A stretch of 64,000 nt of DNA from Spartobacteria bacterium (GTDB lineage: Bacteria; Verrucomicrobiota; Verrucomicrobiia; Chthoniobacterales; UBA10450), in the NCBI GenBank assembly GCA_021325495.1, contig JAJPGZ010000003.1, positions 186,001 to 250,000 on the forward strand, read 5' to 3'. Below are positions 7,820 to 16,631 of the stretch, in pieces. Under the pieces are notes generated by a model. It saw only the letters and a list, made by a program, of their open reading frames with translations, had not been told where the DNA came from and made no database searches. The position numbers and the translations under genes were made by a program. The stretch's first letter is position 1; each line of letters begins with the position of its first letter.

Positions 7820-8779
7820 TTATTGTTTCAAGCGGCCGCGGAAGTAATCGATCGTTTTCTTGATGCCTTCTTCGAACTCGACCTTCGGTTCCCAGCCGAG
7901 AACTTTTTTCGCGCGCGTGATGTCGGGCTGGCGGACCTTCGGATCGTCCACCGGTAGCGGCTTGTATTCGATTGTCGATCTTGTACCGGTAATGCGCAGA
8001 ATTTCTTCGGCGAATTGTTTGATCGTCATCTCGCGCGGGTTGCCGATGTTGACCGGCTCGTGGAAATCGGATTGCGAGAGTTTGAAAATGCCATCGATCA
8101 AATCGCTCACATAACAGAACGAGCGCGTTTGCGAGCCGTCCCCGAAAACGGTGAGGGGTTCGTTTTTCAAAGCTTGGCCGATGAACGCAGGAACGACGCG
8201 GCCGTCGCGCAGACGCATGCGCGGACCGTAAGTGTTGAAGATGCGCACAATTTTCGTGTCGATCTTGTGATAACGGTGGTAGGCCATCGTCATCGCTTCG
8301 GCGAAACGTTTCGCTTCGTCGTAAACGCCGCGCGGGCCGATCGGATTGACGTTGCCCCAATAATCTTCCTTCTGCGGATGGACTAACGGATCGCCGTAAC
8401 ACTCCGAGGTCGAAGCGAGAAGGAATTTTGCATGTCGATCTTTCGCAAGTCCGAGCGCGTTGTGCGTTCCAAGCGCGCCGACTTTCAAAGTCGGAATCGG
8501 CAGCTCGAGATAATCGATCGGGCTCGCCGGCGAAGCGAAGTGGAAGACGTAGTCGATCTTTTCTTCCGGCACGAGGATGTAATTCGAAACATTGCTCTCG
8601 ATGAAACGGTAATCTTCGTTGCCGGAAAGATGCGCAACGTTTTCGACGTTTCCGGTGATCAGGTTGTCGATGGCGATGACGCGATGGCCTTCCGCGAGCA
8701 AGCGATCGGTCAAATGCGACCCGAGAAAACCGGCGCCGCCGGTTACGACAGAAATTGGCTTCGACTTTTTCTCAGACAT
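7820..8779 (-). CDS. uxs: UDP-glucuronate decarboxylase (UDP-xylose synthase)
   Basis: It converts UDP-glucuronate to UDP-xylose for surface polysaccharide. The 319 residues carry the NAD-binding [10 protein letters not shown] at 14-23, [13 protein letters not shown], the catalytic TSECYGDP serine/threonine region, and the YDEAK form of the YxxxK dyad near 156. The substrate segment [16 protein letters not shown] is characteristic of the UXS family rather than GalE or RmlB. Three copies of the 10-mer lie inside and are encoded as RST, KID and DRH, three peptides from one strand read in three frames. Confidence 0.92.
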   Translation of the reverse strand: MSEKKSKPISVVTGGAGFLGSHLTDRLLAEGHRVIAIDNLITGNVENVAHLSGNEDYRFIESNVSNYILVPEEKIDYVFHFASPASPIDYLELPIPTLKVGALGTHNALGLAKDRHAKFLLASTSECYGDPLVHPQKEDYWGNVNPIGPRGVYDEAKRFAEAMTMAYHRYHKIDTKIVRIFNTYGPRMRLRDGRVVPAFIGQALKNEPLTVFGDGSQTRSFCYVSDLIDGIFKLSQSDFHEPVNIGNPREMTIKQFAEEILRITGTRSTIEYKPLPVDDPKVRQPDITRAKKVLGWEPKVEFEEGIKKTIDYFRGRLKQ

Positions 8780-8826
8780 CGGGCGTTAACTAAACGACCG
8801 AGCAAGGAATATGCGAGGAAGAATAA

Positions 8827-9741
8827 TCAGGCTCGCCGCGAAAATCGCCTGACGGCGGCCGATAAAGTCGCCCCGAGAATCGCCAACGCGAAAGTCGAGG
8901 GTTCAGGGATGACAGCAATGGCGTATGGCGCACTAGCACTTGAAATCAGCGAGATGTTAATCGCTGCGCCGGTGGTGGCGTTGTATTCACCCACGCGATT
9001 ATTTCCGACATCTGTGACATAGAGACTGTTGCCCAAAGCAGCAATCGATCGAGGACTGCTTAATCCGGCAAGAGAGAACCCCGCGACCGCAACGCCCGTT
9101 GTGGCATTGTAGGCACCGACCGACCCGCTGGCACCGCCGTTAACAACATAAAGTGTGTTACCGAGAACAGCGAGACCGGCAGGTGTATCCAAGCCAGTGA
9201 TGAAAGAGGCATTGATCGTCGCGCCGGTGGTGGCGTTATATTCGCCGACTGTCGTTCCATTGCTGTTGGAAACGTAGAGATTGTTCCCGAGAATCGCCAA
9301 ACCGAAGTCTCCATTCAATCCCGTGACCAGCGATGCGTTCACCACCACTCCGGTTGTCGCGTTGTAAACACCGATCGTCCCGCTGGCAGAATTGGCGACG
9401 TAAATATTGCCGCCAGAAAACGCCATTCCGATCGGATCACTCAATCCCGTGATGAACGTAGTGCTAATGGTGCCGCCGGTGGTTGCGTCGTAACGGCGGA
9501 TTCTGTCATCGGTCACATTCGAGATGTAAAGGTCGTTGCCGTTAATGGCGATGCCGAGCGGACCGCTCTGGCTGGAGACGAAAGGGTTCGAAATTGTCGA
9601 ACCATTAAAATTGAATTTGCCGGCGGTGTTCGGGGTTGGGAACGTGACGTAAATCTGCGCCTGAGCATTCGCGCATAAACCCAACACCAGCACGAGGGCG
9701 GCCCCTAACAAATTGGAACGAGAGCGCATTTTGCCTAACAC
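8827..9741 (-). CDS. PEP-CTERM anchored beta-propeller protein
   Basis: A signal peptide (cleavage after ANAQA, residue ~28) is followed by about six repeats of ~42 residues with a shared pattern of GNxLYVxN and YNATTG, typical of NHL/YVTN-like propeller blades. The C-terminus is IPEPSTFALAILGATLSAA plus an arginine-rich tail, a PEP-CTERM sorting signal processed by an exosortase. It is probably displayed on the cell surface or secreted. Substrate unknown. It contains no copy of the AAGATCGACA word. Confidence 0.82.
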   Translation of the reverse strand: MLGKMRSRSNLLGAALVLVLGLCANAQAQIYVTFPTPNTAGKFNFNGSTISNPFVSSQSGPLGIAINGNDLYISNVTDDRIRRYDATTGGTISTTFITGLSDPIGMAFSGGNIYVANSASGTIGVYNATTGVVVNASLVTGLNGDFGLAILGNNLYVSNSNGTTVGEYNATTGATINASFITGLDTPAGLAVLGNTLYVVNGGASGSVGAYNATTGVAVAGFSLAGLSSPRSIAALGNSLYVTDVGNNRVGEYNATTGAAINISLISSASAPYAIAVIPEPSTFALAILGATLSAAVRRFSRRA

Positions 9742-9787
9742 CGTTGTCCCACAGTTGTCCGGCGAGCAGCAAGGAAAATAGTTAATG

Positions 9788-9812
9788 CGACGGCTGCAGA
9801 CCGCCGCTACAC
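9788..9812. repeat. REP-like half site upstream of trpS
   Basis: GACGGCTGCAGACCGCCGCTACAC has the GC-rich palindromic core and TGTAG-type end (on the minus strand) seen at the RAYT flanks. It sits 13-37 bp before the trpS start. Confidence 0.4.
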
Positions 9813-9824
9813 AGTAAGATCGAC

Positions 9825-10787
9825 ATGCGCATTCTGAGTGGCATCCAACCGAGCGGCATTCTTCATATCGGAAACTATTTCGGCATGATGAAGCCGGCGA
9901 TCGCGCTGCAAAACGAGGGCGAGACGTTCTACTTCGTCGCGAACTATCATGCCCTAACGAGCCTGAAAGATCCGAAAGCGGTGCGCGAAAACTCCCGGCG
10001 CGTTGTGGTCGATTTTCTGGCCTGCGGGTTGGATCCGGATCGCGGCGCGGTCTTCATGCAAACCGATGTGCCGCAGGTGACGGAGCTGGCGTGGATTCTT
10101 TCCACCGTTGCGCCGATGGGACTGCTCGAACGCGCGCACTCCTACAAAGACAAAATCGCGCGGGGCATGTCACCGGTAGTCGGGCTGTTCAGTTACCCGA
10201 TTCTGATGGCGGCCGACATTTTAATTTACGACAGCGACGTTGTGCCGGTAGGCAAAGATCAGAAGCAACACATCGAAATCACGCGCGATCTCGCGGGCAA
10301 GATCAACGAAACGTATGGCGACGTGTTCAAGTTACCCGAACCGCGCATTAATCCCGCGACCGAAGTTGTTCCGGGAATCGACGGCCAGAAGATGAGCAAG
10401 AGCTACCACAACACCATCGACATCTTCGGCGATGAGAAAGAAGTGCGGAAACGGGTGATGAGTATCGTGACCGATTCGACGCCGGTGGAAGCGCCGAAAG
10501 ATCCGGCAAGATCGACAATCACTCAGTTGTATTCGCTCTTCGCTTCCAAAGAAGAGCTGGCCGAGATGCACGAGCGCTTCAAAAAAGGCGGCACGGGTTA
10601 CGGCGATTTCAAAAAACAGCTCTTCGAAAAACTCTGGGAATATTTCGCGCCGATGCGCAAACGCCGCGAAGAAATCCTGGGCGACAAACTGTACATCGAC
10701 AACGTCCTCGCCCGCGGCGCGGAACGGGCAAATGCGATTGCCGACGACGTCATGACGCGAGTGCGCGGGGCCGTCGGATTGCGCTAA
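9825..10787 (+). CDS. trpS: Tryptophanyl-tRNA synthetase
   Basis: A class I aminoacyl-tRNA synthetase that charges tRNA-Trp. The 320 residues contain the HIGH-type motif (SGILHIGNYFG, about 10-20) and the KMSKS loop (GQKMSKSYHN, about 187-196), plus the family's DVPQVTELAW and MAADILIYDSDVVPVGKDQKQHIE. The length fits bacterial TrpS. The start codon is made by the 10-mer itself: AAGATCGACATG places the motif at 9816-9825 and the A of ATG is its last base, so the motif occupies the region where a ribosome-binding site would lie. Confidence 0.96.
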   Translation: MRILSGIQPSGILHIGNYFGMMKPAIALQNEGETFYFVANYHALTSLKDPKAVRENSRRVVVDFLACGLDPDRGAVFMQTDVPQVTELAWILSTVAPMGLLERAHSYKDKIARGMSPVVGLFSYPILMAADILIYDSDVVPVGKDQKQHIEITRDLAGKINETYGDVFKLPEPRINPATEVVPGIDGQKMSKSYHNTIDIFGDEKEVRKRVMSIVTDSTPVEAPKDPARSTITQLYSLFASKEELAEMHERFKKGGTGYGDFKKQLFEKLWEYFAPMRKRREEILGDKLYIDNVLARGAERANAIADDVMTRVRGAVGLR

Positions 10788-10821
10788 CGAATCGCGCGGT
10801 CGCCCTGCCTAACTAATCAGA

Positions 10822-11850
10822 CTAACGCTCGGTTGCTTCGCTGCCGTCGCCGTTGCTGAGCTCGGCAAAAATCAATCGCCCACCGCTAGTCTGCAGCGCG
10901 CTGGAGACAACGACGGGTTTGGTTTTTCCCACGTGCGGTCGGCCGTGATTGACCACGATCATGGTGCCATCGGCGAGATAGCCGACCGCTTGATGTTGCT
11001 CGCGTCCTTCTTTCGTGAGGTGCAATTCTATTTCGTCGCCGACGAGCAACTGCGGACGCAACGCGTGCGTGAGATCGTTCAAGTTCAACGCCGGCACCTG
11101 TTGCAGGCGCGCGATTTGGCAAAGGGCGTGGTCGTTCGTCAGCAAACGCGCTTTCAACATTTTCGCGCATTGCACGAGACGCGCATCGACTTGCGAATCG
11201 GGCGCATCGTCAGCGCTTTGATGAATGGTAAGATCGACATCTTTCGAGCGCTGGAGCTGGTTGAGAATCTCGAGACCGCGTTTTCCGCGTTCGCGTTTAA
11301 TCGGATCGCGCGCATCGGCCAGTGTTTGCAGTTCGCCCAACACAAATCGCGGAACGATGAGCGAGCGGCTGAGGAAACCGGTCGCGCACAATTCCGCGAC
11401 GCGGCCGTCGATGATGATGTTGGTGTCGATAACGAGCGGTTCGTGCTGCGTGGTCTCGCGCGTGAATCGGACATACGGAATGATGAGCGAGAATTCGTCG
11501 CGATTGCTGCGCATGGCCAGCATCATGCCGAGATAACCGAAGATGCTGTAAACAATTAGCCTAACGAGCCATTGCGTTGTCTCCGGTAAATAGTGCAGGA
11601 CGTCGGAGGCGACGAGCAGTTTGGAAAAAAGTAAGCCGATGAGGAGTCCGAAGCTGGCCGAGGAAAATGCGCGCAGCGAAAAACCTTTGAGGACACGGTC
11701 GACCAGCACGACGACGAGGCCGAGGACGATGCCGAGCGCGAGGCCGGGCCACACGTTATTCTGTAGCGCGCTTGAGACCGCAGCGCCGACGGTGGCGCAA
11801 AAGGTAATGAAGAGGACACGCAGGAGATTTACGGTGAGCAGCGGCGTCAT
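10822..11850 (-). CDS. YacL-like membrane protein with PIN and TRAM domains
   Basis: This 342-residue protein has four membrane helices in the first ~120 residues, then a cytoplasmic PIN nuclease-fold domain beginning VIDTNIIIDGRV (Asp near 142) with VLGELQTLAD and LLTNDHAL acidic motifs, and a TRAM domain (about 280-330, GYLADGTMIVVNHGR) that should bind RNA. The family (YacL) is widespread; an RNase role is presumed. The start overlaps mlaD by an ATGA, so it is translated with the lipid-transport operon. Confidence 0.85.
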   Translation of the reverse strand: MTPLLTVNLLRVLFITFCATVGAAVSSALQNNVWPGLALGIVLGLVVVLVDRVLKGFSLRAFSSASFGLLIGLLFSKLLVASDVLHYLPETTQWLVRLIVYSIFGYLGMMLAMRSNRDEFSLIIPYVRFTRETTQHEPLVIDTNIIIDGRVAELCATGFLSRSLIVPRFVLGELQTLADARDPIKRERGKRGLEILNQLQRSKDVDLTIHQSADDAPDSQVDARLVQCAKMLKARLLTNDHALCQIARLQQVPALNLNDLTHALRPQLLVGDEIELHLTKEGREQHQAVGYLADGTMIVVNHGRPHVGKTKPVVVSSALQTSGGRLIFAELSNGDGSEATER

Positions 11851-12740
11851 CGGGCGCCTCCAGATTTCGGCGTGGGCTTGGCTTGCGGGCGAGCGTTCAT
11901 GTCGATCTTAGCAGCGCTGTCACGGTAGAAGAGCACACCGTGTGCTCGGAGATTGGCAATTAACGCGCGCAGGTTCGCGGACAGCTCTTGATCGCTGAGC
12001 AAAGTCGGCAGCAATCCCCTGCCCTGCGTGGCCGATTGAAAAACTTTTCGCGCATCCGCGATCGCATTCTGCAAATCGTCCGCGTCTTTCTTGATCGACG
12101 CCATCGCGGAATCGGCGGAGTCGATCACGCCGTCGATTTTCTTGGACGATTGCGCGAGCGCCTCAGTCGTTTCGTTCAAATGCTGCATGCTCGACTTGAA
12201 ATTTTCCGCGGTCTCGGGCGACAACATGTCTTTGTTCAAACGATCCATTGCCGTGTCGATCTTCTGCACCGTGCCGCGAAGATCGGTCATGAGCGCGCTA
12301 CCTTCGCGCGTGATGTCGTCCAGGCCTCCCTCGCGCGCGCCGTTGATGTGGCTGTTAGGCGCAATGAATTTGTTCGGATGCTGCGCCGGCATCACGACAT
12401 TGACGAAGCGGTCGCCTAACAAACCCGAACTCCCGACACTGAATTTGCTGCCATCGGGAATTTTGATGTAGCTGTAAATTTTCAATGGCACATCGACGCC
12501 GTTGCCTTCCGGCACCATGCGCGGACCGCCCGAAACTTTTCCGATTTTCGCGCCGGCGAGAAGAACATCGGAGCCTTTCAAAAGCCCGCTCGCGTCCGGG
12601 AAACGAACCACGATCGGATAATAAGTTTTCAATCCCTCACCGAGGCGGCCGAACTGCACGACGAGAGCGCCGAGCATGGCCAGCCCCATGAAGACAAAAA
12701 TGCCGACCTTAAATTCTAAACCGCGTTCGCTTCGATTCAT
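11847..12740 (-). CDS. mlaD: MlaD-type MCE protein of a lipid ABC transporter
   Basis: It is the periplasmic lipid-binding subunit of an Mla-type transporter. A membrane helix at about 11-30 (VGIFVFMGLAMLGALVVQF) precedes an MCE domain (about 37-115, VRFPDASGLLKGSDVLLAGAKIG). The C-terminal half is a long helix-rich segment (RGTVQKIDTAMDRL and similar) as in proteins that build MCE tunnels. It lies between the ATPase and the PIN-TRAM gene. No MlaC or MlaB is seen nearby. Confidence 0.88.
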   Translation of the reverse strand: MNRSERGLEFKVGIFVFMGLAMLGALVVQFGRLGEGLKTYYPIVVRFPDASGLLKGSDVLLAGAKIGKVSGGPRMVPEGNGVDVPLKIYSYIKIPDGSKFSVGSSGLLGDRFVNVVMPAQHPNKFIAPNSHINGAREGGLDDITREGSALMTDLRGTVQKIDTAMDRLNKDMLSPETAENFKSSMQHLNETTEALAQSSKKIDGVIDSADSAMASIKKDADDLQNAIADARKVFQSATQGRGLLPTLLSDQELSANLRALIANLRAHGVLFYRDSAAKIDMNARPQAKPTPKSGGAR

Positions 12741-12760
12741 TAGTCCGGGACTTTCGACCC

Positions 12761-13510
12761 TCAGCTCTCAACCCTCAACTCTTCCCGCGACCGGCCGTGC
12801 ATAAAATCCTGTAAGATCGGATCGGTCGTCTGCTGCAATTCGTTAGGCGTGCCGTGGAAATAAATTTGCCCGTCGTGCAAATATGCAATGTGATCGCCGA
12901 CGTCGATGGCGCTCTTCATGTCGTGCGTGACGACGATGCTCGTCATGCCGAAGCGCTCCTGCAGCCTCCGAATGAGTTTGTTGATGCTGTCCGACACCAC
13001 CGGGTCGAGTCCGGAAGTCGGCTCATCGTACAACACGCATTTGGGCCGGCGAATGATGGAACGCGCGAGTCCGACGCGCTTTTTCATTCCGCCGCTGAGG
13101 TTGACCGGCATTTTCTGCTCCTGACCTTCAAGCTCAACGACCTCGAGCATTTCGCGCACGCGCTCGCGCAACACTTTCGGGTCGCGCTCGCCCGCTTCGC
13201 GCAAAGGAAATGCGATATTCTCCGCCACGGTCATGGAATCGAACAAGGCCGCGCCCTGAAACAGGATGCCGATCTTGCGCCGGATGGCGCCGAGCTGCCG
13301 CTCGTTCATGCCGATGATGTTTTGCCCCTCGATCCAAATCTCACCCTCGTTAGGCTGCATCAATCCGATGAGATGCTTGAGCAGCACGCTCTTGCCCCCG
13401 CCGCTGCGTCCGATAATGACGAGCGTCTCGCCGTGGGCCACGCCGAGATCGACCCCGCGCAAAATTTCCTGCGCGCCGAGGCGTTTCGTTAGGCCGCGCA
13501 CCGAGATCAT
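12761..13510 (-). CDS. mlaF: MlaF-type ABC transporter ATPase
   Basis: It powers the Mla-type phospholipid transporter with MlaE and MlaD. Visible motifs are Walker A GRSGGGKSVL, signature LSGGMKKRVGLARS, Walker B CVLYDEPTSGLDP, and VVTHDM. I chose the start at 13510 (MISVRGLTKRL, 249 aa) with AAAGAAG 8-14 nt upstream. The frame stays open to 13618, but those residues are encoded by the REP sequence at 13526-13553 and by the end of the transposase, so the longer start (13579) is likely a consequence of the insertion. Confidence 0.9.
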   Translation of the reverse strand: MISVRGLTKRLGAQEILRGVDLGVAHGETLVIIGRSGGGKSVLLKHLIGLMQPNEGEIWIEGQNIIGMNERQLGAIRRKIGILFQGAALFDSMTVAENIAFPLREAGERDPKVLRERVREMLEVVELEGQEQKMPVNLSGGMKKRVGLARSIIRRPKCVLYDEPTSGLDPVVSDSINKLIRRLQERFGMTSIVVTHDMKSAIDVGDHIAYLHDGQIYFHGTPNELQQTTDPILQDFMHGRSREELRVES

Positions 13511-13525
13511 CGCGCCGTTCTTCTT

Positions 13526-13553
13526 TTCTGTAGAGGCCGCCGTCCCCGGCGGC
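13526..13553. repeat. Left REP flank of the RAYT gene
   Basis: TTCTGTAGAGGCCGCCGTCC plus CCGGCGGC forms a GC-rich hairpin (GCCGCCG/CGGCGGC). It is an inverted copy of 14023-14050, with 26 of 28 positions matching. The transposase gene lies between. Confidence 0.75.
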
Positions 13554-13575
13554 AGAGAATTCGCGATGCGTTGAT

Positions 13576-14013
13576 TCATGCGCGATCGATGTAAACAATT
13601 TCCCCTTGGAACGGCCATTCATCGGCGTCGCGAACCAGTCCCGCTCGAGCCGGATTATCGCGAACATAATTCCATTTCTCGCCGTAGCTCTCATCAATTC
13701 GCAATACGTGATCAAAGAATCCCGGCTGCCAGAAACCGACGACAGAAGCAATGGCCCGCTTCAAGCCGCGTACCCAAACGCCGAGTTGGAAGTCGCCCGC
13801 TCCGCGAACAAACAAATGAATGTGCTCGGGCATTACAACATATCTACCTACCCCAACATTGTGATCACCAGCTTGGTTGCAAAATTCACGAAATTTTTCA
13901 TGGACGGCCCGGTTCGCCAATAGCGGACGTCGATGCAGCGTGCAGAACGTTACGAAATAGAGCGGCTGATCTAGGAAGATTAATTCAAGTCTCGACGGTT
14001 TTCCTTTAATCAT
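13576..14013 (-). CDS. REP-associated tyrosine transposase (RAYT, Y1/IS200-like)
   Basis: A single-domain HUH nuclease of 145 residues. It shows LYFVTFCTLHRRPLL, the HUH pair in YVVMPEHIHLFVRG, and the distal helix KWNYVRDNPARAGLV whose tyrosine is the presumed nucleophile. RAYTs process and spread REP/REPIN hairpins and usually exist once per genome flanked by REPs, as here (13526-13553 and 14023-14050). It sits between mlaE and mlaF in the same orientation, splitting an otherwise compact operon. It carries neither of the two dispersed words, though 0.5 kb is too short for that to be significant. It looks intact. Confidence 0.9.
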   Translation of the reverse strand: MIKGKPSRLELIFLDQPLYFVTFCTLHRRPLLANRAVHEKFREFCNQAGDHNVGVGRYVVMPEHIHLFVRGAGDFQLGVWVRGLKRAIASVVGFWQPGFFDHVLRIDESYGEKWNYVRDNPARAGLVRDADEWPFQGEIVYIDRA

Positions 14014-14022
14014 CTTATTCCC

Positions 14023-14050
14023 GCCGCCAAGGACGGCGGCCTCTACAGAA
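14023..14050. repeat. Right REP flank of the RAYT gene
   Basis: GCCGCCAAGGACGGCGGC followed by CTCTACAGAA is the inverted copy of 13526-13553. The two flanks define a cassette of 525 bp. Confidence 0.75.
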
Positions 14051-14076
14051 GAGTAAAACGGTGACCGCGTTGTCGA

Positions 14077-14874
14077 TCATTGATATCCCGCCGGATAAAT
14101 GATGTTCAGCGTCATCGTGAGGAAGAAATTGCAGATCAACACTGCGAGTGACGAATTCACCACCGCTTCCGTCGTCGCGCGGCCGACGCCGACCGCGCCT
14201 TCACGCGCGGTAAGACCTTTGTGGCAACTGATGAACACGATGAGGATGCCGAAACAAAAAGCCTTCGACACCGCCATGATGATGTCGCGGCTAAGCGTCC
14301 ACTTCACCATGTTCGCCATGTAATAGGTGCCGTTGATCTCGAGCAAAAAAATCGCGATGAAATAACTGGCCGCGATTCCGACTGCGGCGCATTCGGCCAC
14401 GAGCAGCGGCATCGAGACCATCATCGCCAGCGCGCGCGGCACAACGAGATAATCGGTCGGATGCACCGCCAGCGCGCGCAAAGCATCGATTTGTTCGGTC
14501 ACCTTCATCGTGCCGATCTCGGCCGACATCGCGGCCCCGACACGACCCGCGACCATGAGCGCCGTTAAAACCGGGCCGAGCTCGCGCAGAATCGCGACCG
14601 ACACGACGGCGCCAGTGGCCGATCCCATTCCGAGCTTGTTGAATTGGAAAAATGTTTGCGCGGCGAAAACCGCGCCCGTGAATCCGCCGGTGATGACGAC
14701 CACGAGCTGCGACAACAAACCGACCTCGACGACTTGATTGAGAAACAATTTCCAGCGCAACTTTCGCGTGAAGATCGACATGAAGGTTTCGGCGGCGAGC
14801 AGGACGACTTCGCCCAGATATTGAATGAAGCGGAGGATCGGTCGCCCGAGCGCGCTGAAAAACCTAACGAACAT
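14077..14874 (-). CDS. mlaE: MlaE-type ABC transporter permease
   Basis: The inner-membrane channel of the Mla-type lipid transporter, 265 residues with about five or six hydrophobic helices. Family landmarks are ITGGFTGAVFAAQTFFQF near 60-75, the ELGPVLTALMVAGRVGAAMSAEIGTMKVTEQIDAL block (about 105-140), and the C-terminal GLTAREGAVGVGRATTEAVV. It is separated from mlaF only by the RAYT cassette, which suggests the two genes were adjacent before insertion. Confidence 0.9.
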   Translation of the reverse strand: MFVRFFSALGRPILRFIQYLGEVVLLAAETFMSIFTRKLRWKLFLNQVVEVGLLSQLVVVITGGFTGAVFAAQTFFQFNKLGMGSATGAVVSVAILRELGPVLTALMVAGRVGAAMSAEIGTMKVTEQIDALRALAVHPTDYLVVPRALAMMVSMPLLVAECAAVGIAASYFIAIFLLEINGTYYMANMVKWTLSRDIIMAVSKAFCFGILIVFISCHKGLTAREGAVGVGRATTEAVVNSSLAVLICNFFLTMTLNIIYPAGYQ

Positions 14875-14889
14875 GGCAGCGAAGCCGCG

Positions 14890-15153
14890 CTACACGCTCA
14901 GCGGTTGCGTCTTCGTCTTTGCGCGCAGCTCCGGTGGAATCGTGCCGACAAATCGCGGATCGAATCCGAGCCGGCGAAAGATGGCGCGAATCTCGCGGAG
15001 CGTGATCGTCGGCTCGTCCAACTCGAGATAAACGAGATCGTGATTACGATCGACCTTGTAGCGAAGCCCGGCGATAGCTTCGAGCTCGTGTTCCAACTCG
15101 AGGATTTTATTCAAGTCGCGCACGCCGGCCGCGTAAACTTCCAGCTCGATCAT
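14890..15153 (-). CDS. Conserved small cytoplasmic protein upstream of mlaE
   Basis: I do not recognise the family. The 87 residues alternate strand and helix (LEVYAAG, LNKILELEHELEAI, LVYLELDEPTITLREIRAIFRRLG), a pattern like a ferredoxin-fold or metal-chaperone-like domain, but it has no cysteine pair. It ends 15 bp before mlaE on the same strand, so it probably heads the lipid-transport operon. Confidence 0.6.
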   Translation of the reverse strand: MIELEVYAAGVRDLNKILELEHELEAIAGLRYKVDRNHDLVYLELDEPTITLREIRAIFRRLGFDPRFVGTIPPELRAKTKTQPLSV

Positions 15154-15202
15154 TTGGCGAACTTAAGCGGCGAGAAGTTTGCGCGCAACGCGGAGATGAG
15201 TA

Positions 15203-15228
15203 GATGTCGATCTTAGACGATGTCGATC
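15203..15228. repeat. Tandem 10-mer pair, 16-bp spacing
   Basis: TGTCGATCTT at 15203 and 15219. The second copy contains the ATG start of the lipoprotein gene (ATGTCGATCTTG encodes MSIL). Confidence 0.95.
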
Positions 15229-15714
15229 TTGCAACGAGGAGTTTTGGTGGGCTTGGCTATTTTCATCGGCGCATGCGAATCGCCGACGCCGCCGGGAATC
15301 CAAGCCGCTCGCACCGCGGTCGCGGCCAAGATCGCGTCCGAGCAACCGGGCGATTACTATATTGGCCGTCGCTATTTCAAACCCGACTTCAAATTCTGGG
15401 GTTACGTTCGCCGCCCGGGCCAGCCCTGGAGCACAGCGAAGCTGGTGATGTTGAATGAGAGCAACAAGCTCGCGCCCGATCGCGAGAAGGTGCAATTCGG
15501 CAGCGACAATAATTACGAATACAAACTCACCGGCGAATTCACCGGCCAGACTGTTTACGAACCCGCGAGCAACGGTTTCTATCCCGAATTTCTCGTGCGC
15601 AACTTCGAGCTCATCTCCACCAATCCGCCGCCGATTTTCAAAAGCCAGATGAGCGGCACCGCGCAAACACAGACCACGCGCTTCACCATCGAGAAACCGG
15701 AGTCGTCGCTTTGA
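15220..15714 (+). CDS. Putative lipoprotein
   Basis: The 164 residues start MSILQRGVLVGLAIFIGAC, a short signal peptide with an IGAC lipobox. The mature part has a Pro/Trp-rich segment (FWGYVRRPGQPWSTAKL) and beta-rich sequence; no family recognised. The start codon and first residues are created by a copy of the 10-mer. It ends by overlapping the TTG start of the recombinase gene, so the two are probably cotranscribed. Confidence 0.7.
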   Translation: MSILQRGVLVGLAIFIGACESPTPPGIQAARTAVAAKIASEQPGDYYIGRRYFKPDFKFWGYVRRPGQPWSTAKLVMLNESNKLAPDREKVQFGSDNNYEYKLTGEFTGQTVYEPASNGFYPEFLVRNFELISTNPPPIFKSQMSGTAQTQTTRFTIEKPESSL

Positions 15715-16604
15715 GCGATGCCAGGAAGGACTCGTTAGCCGAAGAATTCCTGAAGTATCTCGCGGTCGAGCGCAACGCGTCGCCGCGAACATTGAAAGCG
15801 TATCGTGAAGCGCTGGCCGCGTTTCGAAAAACAAATTCCAAGCCGTGGAAGAAATGCAGCACGGACGATTTTCGCGATTACCTCTTCGCCATCATGAAAC
15901 GCGGCCAGGCACGCTCCTACGTGCGGCTGCAGTTTTCGGCGCTGCGCGCATTCTTCAAATTTCTAACCGAGCGCAAAGGTTTGAAGATCGATCCGATCCG
16001 TGCGCTGCAATTGCCGAAGATCGACAAGAAACTTCCGCTCGTGCTCACGCAGGTGCAGATCGCGGAATTGTTAGGCGCGCCGCTGAAGGTCCCGAAAGAA
16101 CGCGCGGCGCCGAAGTGGATGCCGCTGCGCGATGTCGCGATCATGGAACTGTTTTACTCGAGCGGTTTGCGCTTGAGCGAGGTCGCCGCCCTCGACGTGC
16201 AACATGTCGATCTTTACACCGAGTCAGTGCGCGTCTTCGGCAAAGGGCGGAAGGAACGCGTTTGTCCAATCGGCGCGCCGGCGCTCGATGCCATTCAAAA
16301 ATATCGCTCGGCTGCGAACGTGCACACCGGTCCGTTGTTCATTAACAGCCGGCGCGGCCGCATTTCGCCGCGCTCAATCTGGCTCGTGCTGAAACGTTAT
16401 CTGCGTCACACCTCGATCCCGATTTCGATCAGTCCGCACAAATTGCGGCATAGTTTTGCTACGCATTTGCTCGATCGCGGCGCGGATTTGCGCAGTGTGC
16501 AGGCGTTGTTAGGCCACGCCAGTTTGTCGACCACGCAAATTTATACTCACGTCACGGTCGAGCGTCTCAAGAAAGCTTACGCCTCCGCGCACCCGCGCGC
16601 GTAA
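15711..16604 (+). CDS. XerC/XerD-type tyrosine recombinase
   Basis: It probably resolves chromosome dimers. The 297 residues have a SAM-like N-terminal core-binding domain (FLKYLAVERNASPRTLKAY) and a catalytic domain with Arg in YSSGLRLSEVAAL, the HKLRHSFATHLL box, LLGHASLSTTQIYTHV with the tyrosine nucleophile. It starts at TTG 15711, overlapping the previous stop, which is unusual but the only start giving the complete N-terminal domain. Length fits chromosomal XerC/D rather than phage integrases. Which of XerC or XerD cannot be told. Confidence 0.9.
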   Translation: MSDARKDSLAEEFLKYLAVERNASPRTLKAYREALAAFRKTNSKPWKKCSTDDFRDYLFAIMKRGQARSYVRLQFSALRAFFKFLTERKGLKIDPIRALQLPKIDKKLPLVLTQVQIAELLGAPLKVPKERAAPKWMPLRDVAIMELFYSSGLRLSEVAALDVQHVDLYTESVRVFGKGRKERVCPIGAPALDAIQKYRSAANVHTGPLFINSRRGRISPRSIWLVLKRYLRHTSIPISISPHKLRHSFATHLLDRGADLRSVQALLGHASLSTTQIYTHVTVERLKKAYASAHPRA

Positions 16605-16631
16605 GATCGACAAGTCCGAGCCGGACGGGCG

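Noticed and set aside
7155-8402. Extension of the 7155 gene upstream through the UDP-glucuronate decarboxylase gene
   Set aside because: The extra residues are out-of-frame shadow of that gene; the signal peptide at 7724 marks the true start.
8749-9060. Reading the PEP-CTERM propeller repeats as a tandem DNA repeat
   Set aside because: Only the protein pattern repeats; nucleotide identity between blades is modest.
13579-13618. Longer N-terminus for MlaF
   Set aside because: The extra residues are translated from the transposase end and a REP sequence; the family starts at the residue encoded at 13510.
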